A stretch of DNA of 64,000 nucleotides from Hordeum vulgare subsp. vulgare. Its lineage: Eukaryota > Streptophyta > Magnoliopsida > Poales > Poaceae. The stretch is from NCBI RefSeq assembly GCF_904849725.1, contig NC_058522.1, positions 230,987,084 through 231,051,083 of the forward strand, given 5' to 3'. A program made the position numbers and the translations under genes. Below, piece after piece: positions 36,042 to 47,722 of the stretch (its first letter is position 1; every line of letters starts with the position of its first letter). The notes beneath the pieces are model-generated. The model saw only the letters and a program-made list of their open reading frames with translations. It did no database searches and was not told the DNA's origin.

Positions 36042-36056
36042 ACTCCCCCAAGCTTA
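36042..36056 (-). other. Element A polypurine tract
   Basis: Own-strand TAAGCTTGGGGGAGT immediately before the LTR start. Strong purine run at the required position. Confidence 0.85.
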
Positions 36057-37990
36057 AAGCCTTGCTTGTCCTCAAGCAGTTCAGTTGAGAAACTGAAAGA
36101 GACAAAAGAAAAACTTTGATGAACTCTGTTTGATCTTTATGTTGCAACTATGTGTAACTCACAACCAGAATTTCAGCAAGATCAAAAGCAAACCACATAA
36201 GAAAATGACATCTAGGTCTCACGGTAAACTCACATCAATGGCATAATCAGCTAGCAAGCAAATAATAATAAGCCTCAAATGTCAACACTTCAATCAAAAC
36301 AACATGAAGCAGTACGAACAGACGGTATCTCACTAGCTCTTTCTGAGACCGCAAAACATAAATGCAGAGCACCTTCAAAGACCAAGGGCTAACAAAACAC
36401 TGTAATTCAAGGCAATGAGGATCCAGTCACAGTCATACTCAACACAGTTAAAAGCAAAGCATAAAAACGACAGAGGTGCTCTCTAATTGGTGCTTTTGTA
36501 AGAGGAGGATGACTCAACATAAACATAAATAGACAGGCCCTTCGCAGAGGGAAGCATTGATTTGTAGTGGTGCCAGAGCTCAAGCCTTGAAAACAGAGAT
36601 AATAATTTTGGGTGGCATGCTTTCATTGTCAACACAATGAGTAAGAGTTCTCAACATCTTCCACGCTACAATGCTATAGGCGGTTCCCAAACAGAAAAGT
36701 AAAGTTTTGAATCCCCCACCACCAATCAATCACACTCCACGGCTAGCCGAATCCTCGGGTACCTTCCATACCAACATCAATCCTAGGGGAGTTTTGTTTG
36801 CAATTATCTTTTCGATTTGAGTATGGAACTGGGAATTCCAATTACCGGCCCCTTTCTCGTGAATGATAGTGAATAAACACATATCGAGGATAACACGGCT
36901 AGCATGGGAGATACCAATAGCCCCCTGTCACCACATGAGCGGTTCGGGCATGCAAAACAGATTATTTCTTGAAGGTTTAGAGAGTGGCACATGCAAATTT
37001 ACTTGGAACGGCAGGTAGATACCGCACATAGGTAGGTATGGTGGACTCCTATGGAACAACTTTGGGTTTATGGGGGTGGATGCACAAGCAGTATTCCCGC
37101 TTAGTACAAGTGAAGGCTAGCAAAAGACTGGGAAGCGACCAACTAGAGAGCGACAACAGTCATCAAAATGCATTGAGATTAACTAACATTGAGTGGAAGC
37201 ATGAGTAGGACATAAATCACCATGAACATGAACATCATAGAGGCAATGTTGATTTTGTTCCAACTACATGCGTGAACATGCACCAAGTCAAGCCACTTGA
37301 ATCATTCAAAGGAGGATACCAGCCTATCATACTACATCATAGTCATCTCAACATTCATGTGGGCATCTAAGACAAACCATTATAAGCTCCTAGCTAAGTA
37401 AGCATGGCATAAGAAACTATGATCTCTAAGTTGTCATTGCAAACATGTTTCTCTCACAAAAAAGCTGAACTAGGAACAGTGAGCTAGCATATTTACAAAA
37501 ACAAAATAGATCGAGTTCATACCAGCTTTTCGAGGCTCAGTCACTTCATCATATATCGTCATTATTGCCTTTCACTTGCACGACCAAACGATGTGAACAA
37601 TAATAAGCGTGCTCGTGCATTGGACTAAAGGTGGAATCTGCAGGCAAACACAAACGAGAAGACAAAGTAATATGGCTCTTTGAAAGCTAAACATGTATGC
37701 ATGCAAGAGCCATTAAACATTGTAACCAATATCTTCTACCTTGACCCAAAGAAAAAGAAAACTATCTACACGGGAAAGCTCCCAACAAGCAAAAGAAGAA
37801 AAGAAAATATTTTTGGTTTTTCTCAAACTAGACAGACACACGAAAAGAGAACGAGAAAAAGAAATAAACTAGCATGGATGATACAGTGGAAAAGTGTGAA
37901 CACCGGCTAACAAAGTGAAAGCATAAGCAAGAATGTAAAGTCGGTGAGAACACGTACTCCCCCAAGCTTAGGGTTTTGGCCTAAGTTGGT
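36057..37990 (-). other. Element A 3' non-coding region
   Basis: About 1.9 kb between the ATHILA-like ORF and the polypurine tract, collinear with 43991-45919 of element B. No domain in the small frames (36804-36992, 37680-37910). Confidence 0.75.
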
Positions 37991-39013
37991 CTACTCCCAA
38001 GGATGGTCCTAGCGAAACCCAAAATCATAATGGGGGTTATACGGGAGCGCTCCAGCCACTGCCTGAATAGCTGCCTCACGAAGACGAGCATCCTTTGCCT
38101 CCCTCTCATACTCCTCTGCCTCTCCTCTGGTTATGTAATATCTCCGTTTTACCTGAAAGTCAAAGAAGGTAGGAGCAGGAAGGATAATATGGAAAACACG
38201 CTACCGGTTAAATATCAGACGGTATAGGAGGGATTCATCATCCCTCTCAAGGAACTGGTAGCGTGTCAAAGCGACACGGTCAAGGAAGGGTGTATGGAGC
38301 GAGGGATCTCCTTCGCGGATGGGTACTCCAAGAAAATTTGCTATGCGAGTGGCATAGATGCCATGAAAGAAATCCCCTTCATTAGCATTCTTATTCAGCC
38401 TCCTTGCTATTATAGCTCCCATGTTGAAGCTTTTGTTACCTGTCACAGCGCTCTTAAGGATACTAAGGTCGGGTGCGCAGAGGTGGCAATGCTCAATCTT
38501 GCCATTAATGCATCTGCCTATGAAGAGGGCAAAGTAATGCAAGGGAGGAAAATGAATACTTCCCATGGTAGCTTGCGTAATGTCTCTAGTTTCTCCAACA
38601 GTAATACCAGAGCAAAAATCTCTAACCGAAGATTTAGGCGGATCATTGAGGCTACCCCAAATAGGTATTTTGCAAATTCTATTGAAATCCGCTAAATCCA
38701 TGGTATACGATTTATCACACAGATCAAACAGTGCCGATGTTTCACGGCCAGCTGAAAATTTGAATCTACGAACAAAAGAGGGAGTGAGAGCAACATACTG
38801 TTCACATTTATCGGATATGAATTCTTCGAGTCCGACCTTGTGAACAAGTGCATCAAACTCATCTTTGAAACCTGCCTCAATCGTAAATTCATCAGAAGGC
38901 CATTCACATGGTTGTAACTGCACGTCCCTTGGTTGGTAAGGATGAGGCTCCCGAATCTCAAGTCGGGGACCTCTCTTGCTTGAGGAACCACCATGAAAGT
39001 TTCTCCTGAACAT
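37991..39013 (-). pseudogene. Element A ATHILA-ORF1-like protein, two nonsense mutations
   Basis: Starts at ATG 39013 (MFRRNFHGGSSSKRGPRLEI) and contains the conserved plant retroelement block 'FDLCDKSYTMDLADFNRICK' (about 38730-38670), 'GETRDITQATMGSIHFPPLH' and 'FIGRCINGKIEHCHLC'. This resembles the family labelled 'Arabidopsis retrotransposon Orf1 C-terminal / ATHILA'. The frame meets TAG at 38201-38203 and again at 38009-38011, both explainable by CAG to TAG. It otherwise runs to the natural stop at 37991-37993, giving a product of about 340 residues. It lies downstream of gag-protease, the place of an env-like gene, but I see no signal peptide or membrane anchor. Function unknown. Confidence 0.75.
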
Positions 39014-39795
39014 CTTCCTTTTTTGAAATTTTCAGTGACCCAAAGGAAGGGTGAACAAGGTTCAACTAAACTAGTAGCAACTACTCCCACAAGTGCCTAG
39101 AGGCCGTATTACGCATCAAAACTACTTGGGACCAGCTAAAATTAGCATGCAAAGCTCAAGAAAAGGGTCACCAAGGCAACAAAAATACGCGAAGTATAAG
39201 GCACTAGAGCAAAAACTAATTGGACCAATGGAGGAGTCACTTACCAAGGAGTAATTTCCCCAAAACAGTTCGGAGAATGGTGATTTGAGAAAAGAGATCG
39301 AAAATCCCAGCAAGAGGAGCAAGAACACGGGTTTGAGCCACGAAACAATTTTTTTCTGGAGGTAGGAGAACCAGATGAGAGCAACAATGAGTGGAGGGGG
39401 TGCCTGTGGGCCCCACAATCCTGGGTGGCGCGGCCAGGGGGGTGCCCGCGCCATCAGGGCTTGTGGCCCACTCGTACAGCCCCCAGACAAACTCTTGGTC
39501 TCAGAATTTGTCAAAAATTCCAGAAAAAATCATACTTGATTTTCAGGACGTTCGGAGAACTTTTATTTTCGGGGTACTTTTCTACCGGAAGCTAAAACAG
39601 AAAACAAGGAAAACTAAACTAAATCTATCATTTTCCTTCTAAGCAACCGAAGGTGAATGCTTGGAATAGTGGTTTGTGACTCCTCGATTCATCCATCTCA
39701 TGGTCATCGAAAGAAATCCGTCAATGGGGTTGATCAAATCCCCTCGACAAAACTTCTCGAATCGCAAAAGAGAACAGAGAATTTTTGCATAGTCA
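39014..39795 (-). promoter_or_regulatory. Spacer with LTR-U3-like block and conserved splice donor (element A)
   Basis: Between gag-protease and the ATHILA-like ORF. The part at about 39400-39580 ('gggcttgtggcccactcg', 'attccagaaaaaatcat', 'gattttcagga' and 'gagaacttttatttt') parallels the LTR U3 at 35780-35915 in order and orientation. Further downstream on the minus strand is GG|GTAAGT-type sequence (39239-39246 region). An internal promoter plus leader intron is possible but is inference. Confidence 0.45.
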
Positions 39796-42311
39796 CTAGG
39801 TCACCTCAATCGGGATATGTATCTCCCCAACAAGCAAATCATACTTCATCTTGACATGAGGAATAGGGCATTCAAAGCTCCCAGTGAGAATCGATGAAGT
39901 CTTTTCAATAGCATTGATGCAATGTACTCGATATTGTTTCTTCGGAAAGTGCACCGTATGCTCATTACCGTTGACATGGAAAGTCACATTGCCTTTGTTT
40001 CAATCGATAACAGCCCCTGCGTTGTTTAAAAAGGGTCTTCCGAGGATGACAGCCATGGAATCATCCTCGGGAATATCCAAAATAACAAAGTCTGTTAAAA
40101 TAGTGACATTAGCAACCACAACACGCACATGCTCGCAAATGCCGATAGGGAAAGCAGTTGATTTCTCGGCCATTTTCACAGAGATTTCAGTGGGTGTCAA
40201 CTTATCCAGTTCAAGTCTACGATAAAGAGAGAGAGGCATAACACTAACACCGGCTCCAAGGTCGCATAAAGCAGTTCTAACGTAGTTGCCTTTAATGGAG
40301 CAAGGTATAGTGGGCACACTGGGATCACCTAGTTTCTTAGGAGTTCCACCCTTGAAGGTATAATTAGCAAGCATGGTGGAAATCTCAACCTCAGGTATCC
40401 TCCTCTTATTAGTCACAATATCTTTCATGTACTTAGCATACAGAGACATTTTGAGCATATCTGTCAAACGCATTTGCAGAAAGACATGTCTGATCATTTC
40501 AATGAAGCGCTCAAAATCCTCATCATCCTTTTTCTTGGATGGTTTGGGAAGAAAGGGCATAGGTTTTTGGACCCATGGTTCCCTTTCTTTACCATGCTTC
40601 CTAGCAGCAAAGTCATTCTTATCGTATCTTCTAGTCTTAGGCTGTGGGTAATCAAGATCAACAGGTTCAATCTCCACATCCTTATCATTGCTAGGATGAG
40701 CATCTTCATGAACATCACTATTGATATTATCATTAGGCTCATGTTCATCACCAGATTGTGTTTCAGCATCAGAGGCAGAGGCATCGTTTGGACTCTCAGG
40801 GGTAGCAGTAACATGGTTGCTAGCGTGCAAGTTCCTATCATCTTTCTTCTTCTTTCTAGGATGACTAGGTGCATCAGTGCTAACTCCTTGAGAATCTTGT
40901 TCAATTCTCTTCTAATGGCCCTCAGGATACAAAGGTTCCTGGGTCATTCTACCGCCTCTAGTAACGACTCTAACGGAATTGTCATTCAACTCATTGAGCA
41001 AGTCATTTTGAGCTTTAAGTACTTGTTCTACCTGAGTAGTAATCATAGAGGCATGTTTACTCAGAAGCTTAAGATCATTGACATTTCTGTCCACACAAGC
41101 ACTTAAATGACTAAGCATACGAGCATTCTGTTCCAATTGTCTGCTAACATAATCATTCAAACTTTGTTGTTTGGCAACGAAGTTATCAAATTCATCCATG
41201 CATAAGCTAGCAGGTTTATCAAAAGGAATACCACTCTCATCAAACCTACGTAGAGAATTTACTTCTACTACCTGTATCGGGTTATCAAGACCATGGATCT
41301 CTTCGATAGGTGGTAAATTCTTGACATCTTCAGATTTAATGCCTTTCTCTCGCATAGATTTCTTTGCTTCTTGCATATCTTCAGGACTTAGGAATAGAAT
41401 ACCTCTTTTCTTCGGAGTTGTCTTAGGAGGTGGTTCGGGAATAGTCCAAGCATTCTCATTGCACAAGATGTTATTCAAAAGAATCTCAGCTTGTTCTATG
41501 GTTCGTTCCCTAAAAACACTATCGACACAACTATCTAGGTGGTCTTTAGAAGCATCGACAAGTCCATTATAGAAGATATCAAGTATTTCATTCTTCTCAA
41601 GAGGGTGATCAGGAAAAGCATCTAGTAGCTGGATGAGCCTCCCCCAAGCTTGTGGGAGACTCTCTTCTTCAGCTTGAGCAAAGTTGTATATTTCCTGCAA
41701 GGCGGCTTGCTTCTTATGGGTAGGGAAATATATCCTAGGGGCTACGCACACAACCAGGAGCAAGAGAAGTGAACCAGGTCTTAGCATCATCCTTTAGCGA
41801 GAAAGGAAACAGCTTGAGGATATAGTAGTGGCGGATCTTTTCCTCACTAGTGAATAGGGTGGCTATATCGTGCAGTTTGGTAAGATGGGCTACAACCGTT
41901 TCATACTCATAACCGTGAAAAGGATCAGATTCTACTAGAGTGATTAACTCAGGGTCGACAGAGAATTCATAATCCTTATCGGTCACAAAGATAGGCGAAG
42001 TTGCAAACTTCGGGTCGTATTTCATCCTAGCGTTCAGAGATTTTTCTTTCGACTTGCGTAGTAATTTCTCAACATCATGGCTATTCTTACACGCAAGAAA
42101 ATCCTCAGCTATCTCTCCCTCCATAACATAGCGCATATCAGGCATAACATGCAATTCAGGCATAGTAGCAGGTTCTACTTCAATAGTATCAGCAGTTTCA
42201 GAAGTACCATCACATCTAGCAGCAGCTTTAGCAATTTGTGCATCCAGGGCACCTAGTGGAAAAGCAGTATCAAGCATAGCATCATCAGACATAGTACCAA
42301 GCATAGCATCA
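39796..42311 (-). pseudogene. Element A gag-protease, main part
   Basis: Continues the gag frame after element B. It shows an Ala/Asp-rich N-terminal region, 'YEFSVDPELITLVESDPFHG', the Retrotrans_gag-type core 'FPFSLKDDAKTWFTSLAPG' (about 41815-41760), a small frame change at about 41740, 'FAQAEEESLPQAWGRLIQLL' (41675), 'PIEEIHGLDNPIQVVEVNSL', and a TAG at 40912-40914 after 'QEPLYPEGH'. The same frame region continues as an Asp/Glu-rich linker to the retropepsin: 'CDLGAGVSVMPLSLYRR' (DLGA for the catalytic triad, about 40268) and 'ILGRPFLNNAGAV'. A Cys codon is TGA at 40000-40002, and the tail ends at 39796. No RT follows. Confidence 0.82.
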
Positions 42312-43975
42312 TGTTTAGCAGATCTCTGGCAATGGCTAGACAAATGCTATTCTCTATTGCTCAACAATTAGAAATTGTCTTGCAATGACCCACCATCGCT
42401 TGGGATCGAGGCAGTTTTCGAGGGTAGAGTATTCAACCCAAATTTGTTGGTTCGCCGGACATGAAGTGAGAGTATACTCTCAAGTATTAGCACCTGAATG
42501 TGTCAGATTCAACCACACCTGAAATATTAGTATCTGCAAGCAAAGTATCAACAACAAAGTTGTATGATAACAACGGTGTCAGAAACGATCTGTTGACGAC
42601 AGACTATTCCTAACGATTGTATCAATGGCGCCAGAAGTTGCCGGTTGACGGGAAATATTCTTTCCCTTCAATGACATGCGAACCAGTATTGTAGCAGGTA
42701 GCAGCAGTGTAACGAGTACCAGCAGTGGCAAGGAACAAAAGTAGTGACAGCAGTAGCAAGTAGCAACAGTAGCAAGTAACAGCACAACAAGCAAGTAACA
42801 GCAGCAGCAACAGTAGTAACAACAGCAGAGCAAGACAAGTAACAACAACAGTGGGACAAACTCGTAGGCAATGGGTCGGTGATTTGGTTGGATGATATTC
42901 ATCATGCAACAGTTATAACACGGAGAGATATGTGGCTAGCTCCCGTTCGTCAATGTGATGTAGGCATGCATTTCGTGTGTCATCATACGTGCTTAGGGAA
43001 AAGAACTTGCATGACATCTATTGTCCATCACTCCCGTGGCAGCCGGTTCCAAAAGGAAACTACGCGATATTAAGGTTCTCCTTTTAATAAAGAACCGGAC
43101 CAACGCATTTGAACTTGGTGAACACATGAACTCCTCAAACTATGGTCATCACCGGGAGTGGTTCCGGTTATTGTCACTCCGGGGTTGCCGGGTCATAACA
43201 CATAGTAGGTAACTACAACTTGCAAGATCGGATTTAAAACACACATATATTGGTGACAACATAATAATTTCAGATCTGAAATCATGGCACTCGGGCCCTA
43301 GTCACAAGCATTAAGCATGGCAAAGTAGTAGCAACATCAATCTCTGAACAAAGTGGATACTAGGGATCAATTCCTGTCAAAACTAACTCGATTACATGAT
43401 AGATCTCATCCTACTCATCACCGCCCAGCGAGCCTACGAATAGATTACTCACGAATGATGAAGAGCTTCATGGAATTGGAGAGGGAAGAAGGTTGATGAT
43501 GACGATGGCGACGATTTCGCCTCCCCGGAGCCCAAAACGGACTCCAGATCTGCCCTCCACATGAAGAACAGGATGTGGCGGCGCCTTCGTATCGCAAACG
43601 CGACGAAATCTTCTCTCTTGATTTTTTCTGGGACGAAAGTGAATTTATAGAGCTGAGTTTGGGGGCAGCACATCCACGTGGCCCCCACAAGCTTGCTAGT
43701 CGCCACTAGGGGGAGGGGTGGCGTCTACAGGGCCTGTGGCCCACCAGCCCATCCCCTTTGGTGGATCTTTGCGCAAGTATTTTTCATATTTTCCAGAAAT
43801 ATTCTCCGTAAATTTTCAGGATGTTCCGAGAATTTCATTTCTGCACAAAAACAACACCAAGGCAATTCTGCTGAAAACAACGTCGGTCCAGGTTAGTTCC
43901 ATTCAAATCATGCAAATTAGAGTCCAAAACAAGGGCAAAAGAGTTTGGAAAAGTAGATACGATGGAGACGTATCA
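42312..43975 (-). repeat. Element B 3' LTR
   Basis: 1664 bp, own-strand start at 43975 and end at 42312. It contains CTATAAATTC (reverse, 43641-43650) as probable TATA box, an actcac (GTGAGT on the minus strand) at 43447-43452, and a CAG/CAA-rich degenerate triplet tract at about 42695-42855. Confidence 0.9.
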
Positions 43976-45919
43976 ACCTCCCAACCTTAAAACCTTGCTT
44001 GTCCTCAAGCAACTCAGTTGACAAACTGAAAGAGAAAGAAAAACTTTCACAAACTCTGTTGGATCTTGTTGTTGCAACTATGTCTAACTCATAACCAGAA
44101 TTTCAGCAAGATCACAAGTTAACCACATAAGCAAGTGACACAAAGGTCTCACGGTAAACTAATATCAATGACATAATCAGCTAGCGAGTAAATAATAATG
44201 AGTTTCAGATACCAACAATTCAATCAAAACAAGCATGAAGCAATATGAATAGGTGGTATCTCGCTAGCTCTTTCTGAGACCGCAAAACATAAATGGAGAA
44301 CACTTTCAAAGATCAAGGGCTGACTAAACATTGTAATTCATAGCAACGAAGATCCAGTCATAGTCATACTCAATATCAATCAAAAGCAAAGCATAAAAAT
44401 GACAGAGGTGCTCTCTAATTGGTGCTTATATAAGAAGAGGATGACTCAACAGGAAAATAAATAGACAGGCCCTTCGCAGAGGGAAGCATTGATTTGCAGA
44501 GGTGCCAGAGCTCAAGGATTGAAAAAAGAGATAATAATTTTGGGTGGCATGCTTTCATTGTCGACGCAATGAGCAAGAGTTCTCAATATCTTCCATGCTA
44601 CTCATGCTATAGGCGGTTCCCAAACAGAAAAGTAAAGTTTTAACTCCCCCACCACCAATCAATCACACTCCACGGCGAGCCGAATCCTCGGGTACCGTCC
44701 ATACTAACATAAATCCGGGGGGAGTCTTGTTTTACAGTTATGTTTTCGATTTAAGCGTGGAACTGGGCATTCCAGTTACCCGTCCCTTTCTCGTGAATGA
44801 CTGTGAATAAACACATGTCGAGGATAACACGCCTAACATGGAAGATACCAATAGCCCCCTGTCACCACATGAGCGGTTCGGGCATGGAAAACAGATTATT
44901 TCTTGAAGCTTTAGAGAATGGCACATGCAAATTTACTTGGAACGGCAGGTAGATACCGCAAATAGGTAGGTATGGTGGACTCTCATGGAAAAACTTTTGG
45001 GTTTATGGAAGTGGATGCACAAGTAGTATTCCGCTTAGTACAAGTGAAGGCTAGCAAAAGAATGGGAAGTGACCAACTAGAGAGCGACAACAGTCATCAA
45101 GATGCTATAAGTTTGACTAACATTGAATGAAAGCATGAACAAGATATAAATCACCATGAACATGAACATCGTAGAGGCTATGTTGATTTTGTTTCAACTA
45201 CATGCATGAACATGCGCCAAGTCAAGCCAGTTGAATCATTCAAAGGACAATACCATCCTATCATACTACATCATAGTCATCTCAAAATCTATGTTGGCAT
45301 TCAAGAGAAACCATTATAAGCTCTCAGCTAGTTAAGCATGGCATTAGAAACTATGATCTCTAAGTTGTCATTGCAAACATGGTTTTCTCACAACAAAGCT
45401 GAATCACGCATGACAAGCTAGTCATATTTACAAAAACAAAATAGATAGAGTTCATACCAGCTTTTCCAGTCTCAGTCACTTCATCATATATCATCATTAT
45501 TGCCTTTCATTTGCACGATCGAACGATGTGAACAATAATAAGTGTGCTCGTGCAATGGACTAAGCTGAATCTGCAGGCAAACACAAAGGAGAATACAAAG
45601 TAATATGGCTCTTTGAAACCTAAACAAGTATGCATGCAAGAGCCACTAAACATTGTAACCAATATCTTCTACCTTGACCCAAAGAAAAAGAAAACTATTT
45701 ACACGGGATAACTCCCAACAAGAAAAAGAAGAAAGGAAAATAGTTTTGGGTTTCCTCAAAAGGACACAAAACAACAAAACAAGAAAATGAAAATAAACTA
45801 GCATGGATAATACAGTGGCAAAGTGTAAACACCGACTAACAAAGTGAAAGCATAAGCATGAATGTAAGGTCTGTGAGAACACGTACTCCCCCAAGCTTAG
45901 GCTTTTGGCCTAGCTTGGT
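43976..45919 (-). other. Element B polypurine tract and 3' non-coding region
   Basis: The tract next to the LTR is own-strand TTAAGGTTGGGAGGT (43976-43990), weaker than in A. The remainder, about 1.9 kb, is collinear with 36057-37990 and shows no coding domain. Confidence 0.75.
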
Positions 45920-46941
45920 CTACTCCCAAGGATGGTCCTGGCGAAACCCAAAATCATAATGGGTGTTATACGGGAGTGCTGCAGCCACTGCCTGAATAGC
46001 TTCCTCACGAAGTCGAGCAGCCGTCGCCTCCCTCTCATACTCCTCTGCCTCTCCTATGGTTATGTAGTATCTTCGTTTTAGCTGAAAGTCAAAGAAAGCA
46101 GGAGCAGGAAGGTAATATGGAAAACACACTGCCGGTTAAATATCAAGCGGTATAGGAGGGATCCATGATCCCTCTCAAGGAACTGGTAGCGTGTTAGAGC
46201 GACACGATCAAGGTAGGTTGTACGGAGAGGGGGGTCTCCTAAACGGATGGATACTCCAAGAAAATTTGCTAAGCGTGTAGCATAAATTCCACCAAAGAAA
46301 TCCCCCTCAATGACATTATTATTCAGCCTCCTTGCTATTATAGCTCCCATGTTGGAGTTCCTGTCACCTGTTACTGCGCTCTTAAGGATACTAAGGTCGG
46401 ATGCACATAGGTGACAGTGTGCACCCTTGCCGTTAATGCACCTACCTATGAAGAGGGCAAAGTAGTGCAAGGCAGGGAAATGAATACTTCTTATGGTAGC
46501 TTGCGTGATATCTCTAGTTTCTCCAACAGTTATACTGGAGACGAAGTCTCTGACTGAAGACTTAGCAGGATCATTAATACTACCCCCATCTGGTATCTTG
46601 CAAATCCTATTGAAATAATCCAAATCCATGGTGTAGGATTTATCGTACAGATCAAATAGTATGGATGAGTCACGACCAACTGGAAATTTAAATCTACGCA
46701 CGAAAGAGGCAGTGAGCATAGCATACTGTTCACATTTATCTAAGAGGAATTCTGCTAACCCGGCATTGCGGACAAGTGTATCAAACTCATCCTTGAAGCC
46801 TGCTTCCATCATGAATTCATCGGAAGGCCATTCACATGGTTGTACCGGTGCGTCCCTTAGTTGATAAGGTTCGGGCTCCCAAAAGGAAAGACGGGGACCC
46901 TTCTTACTTGAGGAACCACCATGAAACTTCCTCCTGAACAT
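45920..46941 (-). pseudogene. Element B ATHILA-ORF1-like protein with C-terminal frameshift
   Basis: ATG 46941 (MFRRKFHGGSSSKKGPRLSF) is preferred over upstream in-frame ATGs because element A starts at the same residue. The conserved block reads 'FDLYDKSYTMDLDYFNRICK', then 'GETRDITQATIRSIHFPALH' and 'FIGRCINGKGAHCHLCASDL'. The domain is open to about 46115. A one-base loss there (compare 38177 in A) shifts the frame and gives a stop at 46078. The true C-terminus continues in another frame as 'PAPAFFDFQLKRRYYITIGE' to 45920-45922. Unlike A, it has no nonsense codon in the domain. Function unknown; position suggests an accessory or env-position gene. Confidence 0.75.
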
Positions 46942-47722
46942 AATTTCCTTTTGCTGAAATTTTTTAAGTTCAAGAGAAAAGTGAATGAAGACCAACCACA
47001 CCTTGTAGCAATTACTCCTACTAGTGCCTAGAGACCGTATCACGCGCTAAAACTACTTGGAACCAGCTAAAATCAACATGTCTAGCTCAAGAACAGGGTC
47101 ACCAAGGTAGCAAGAATACGCGAAGGTTAAAGCACTAGAGAAAAAGCTAATTGGACCAATGGAGGAGTCACTTACCAAGGAGTAATTTCCTCAAAATGGT
47201 TCGGAGAATGGTGCTTTGAGCAAGGAGATCGAAAATCACAGCCAAATGAGCAAGAACACGGGTTTGAGCTGCGAAACAATTTTTTCTGGAGGAGGAAGAA
47301 GAGGATGGGAGCTAGAATGAGTGGAGGGGGTCCCTGTGGGCCCCACAAGCTTGCTAGCCGCCACCAGGGGGGCGGCGGCTGCAGGGCTTGTGGCCCACTG
47401 GTTTGCCCGCCAAGCCAGCTCTCAGGCACAGTATTTTTCAAATATTCCAGAAAAAACCATAATAGATTTTCAGAACCATCGGAGAACTTTTATTTTCGGG
47501 GTATTTTTCTCCGGACGCTTAAACAAAAAACAAGAAAGGATAAACTAAATCTATCATTTTTCTTCTAATCAACAGAAAGTGAAAGCTTAAAACAGAGGTA
47601 TGTTACTCTTTGACTCATCCATTTCATGGTCATGGAAAGAAATCCATCAATGGGGTTGATCAAATCCTCATGACAAAACCTTCTCGAATCGCAAAAGAGA
47701 ACGGAGAATTTTCGAATAGCCA
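46942..47722 (-). promoter_or_regulatory. Spacer with LTR-U3-like block and conserved splice donor (element B)
   Basis: 47338-47515 parallels B's own LTR U3 at 43680-43845. Both share 'cccacaagcttgctag' exactly, then a 'cgccac(c/t)aggggg' GC block, 'gtggcccac', 'tatttttca', 'ttccagaaa', 'attttcag' and 'gagaa'. The minus-strand donor GGTAAGTGACTCC at 47165-47177 is identical to that of element A. Confidence 0.5.

Noticed and set aside
46661..46864. Plus-strand frames inside the ATHILA-like ORFs and gag regions
   Set aside because: Complement-strand shadows of the real minus-strand reading frames.
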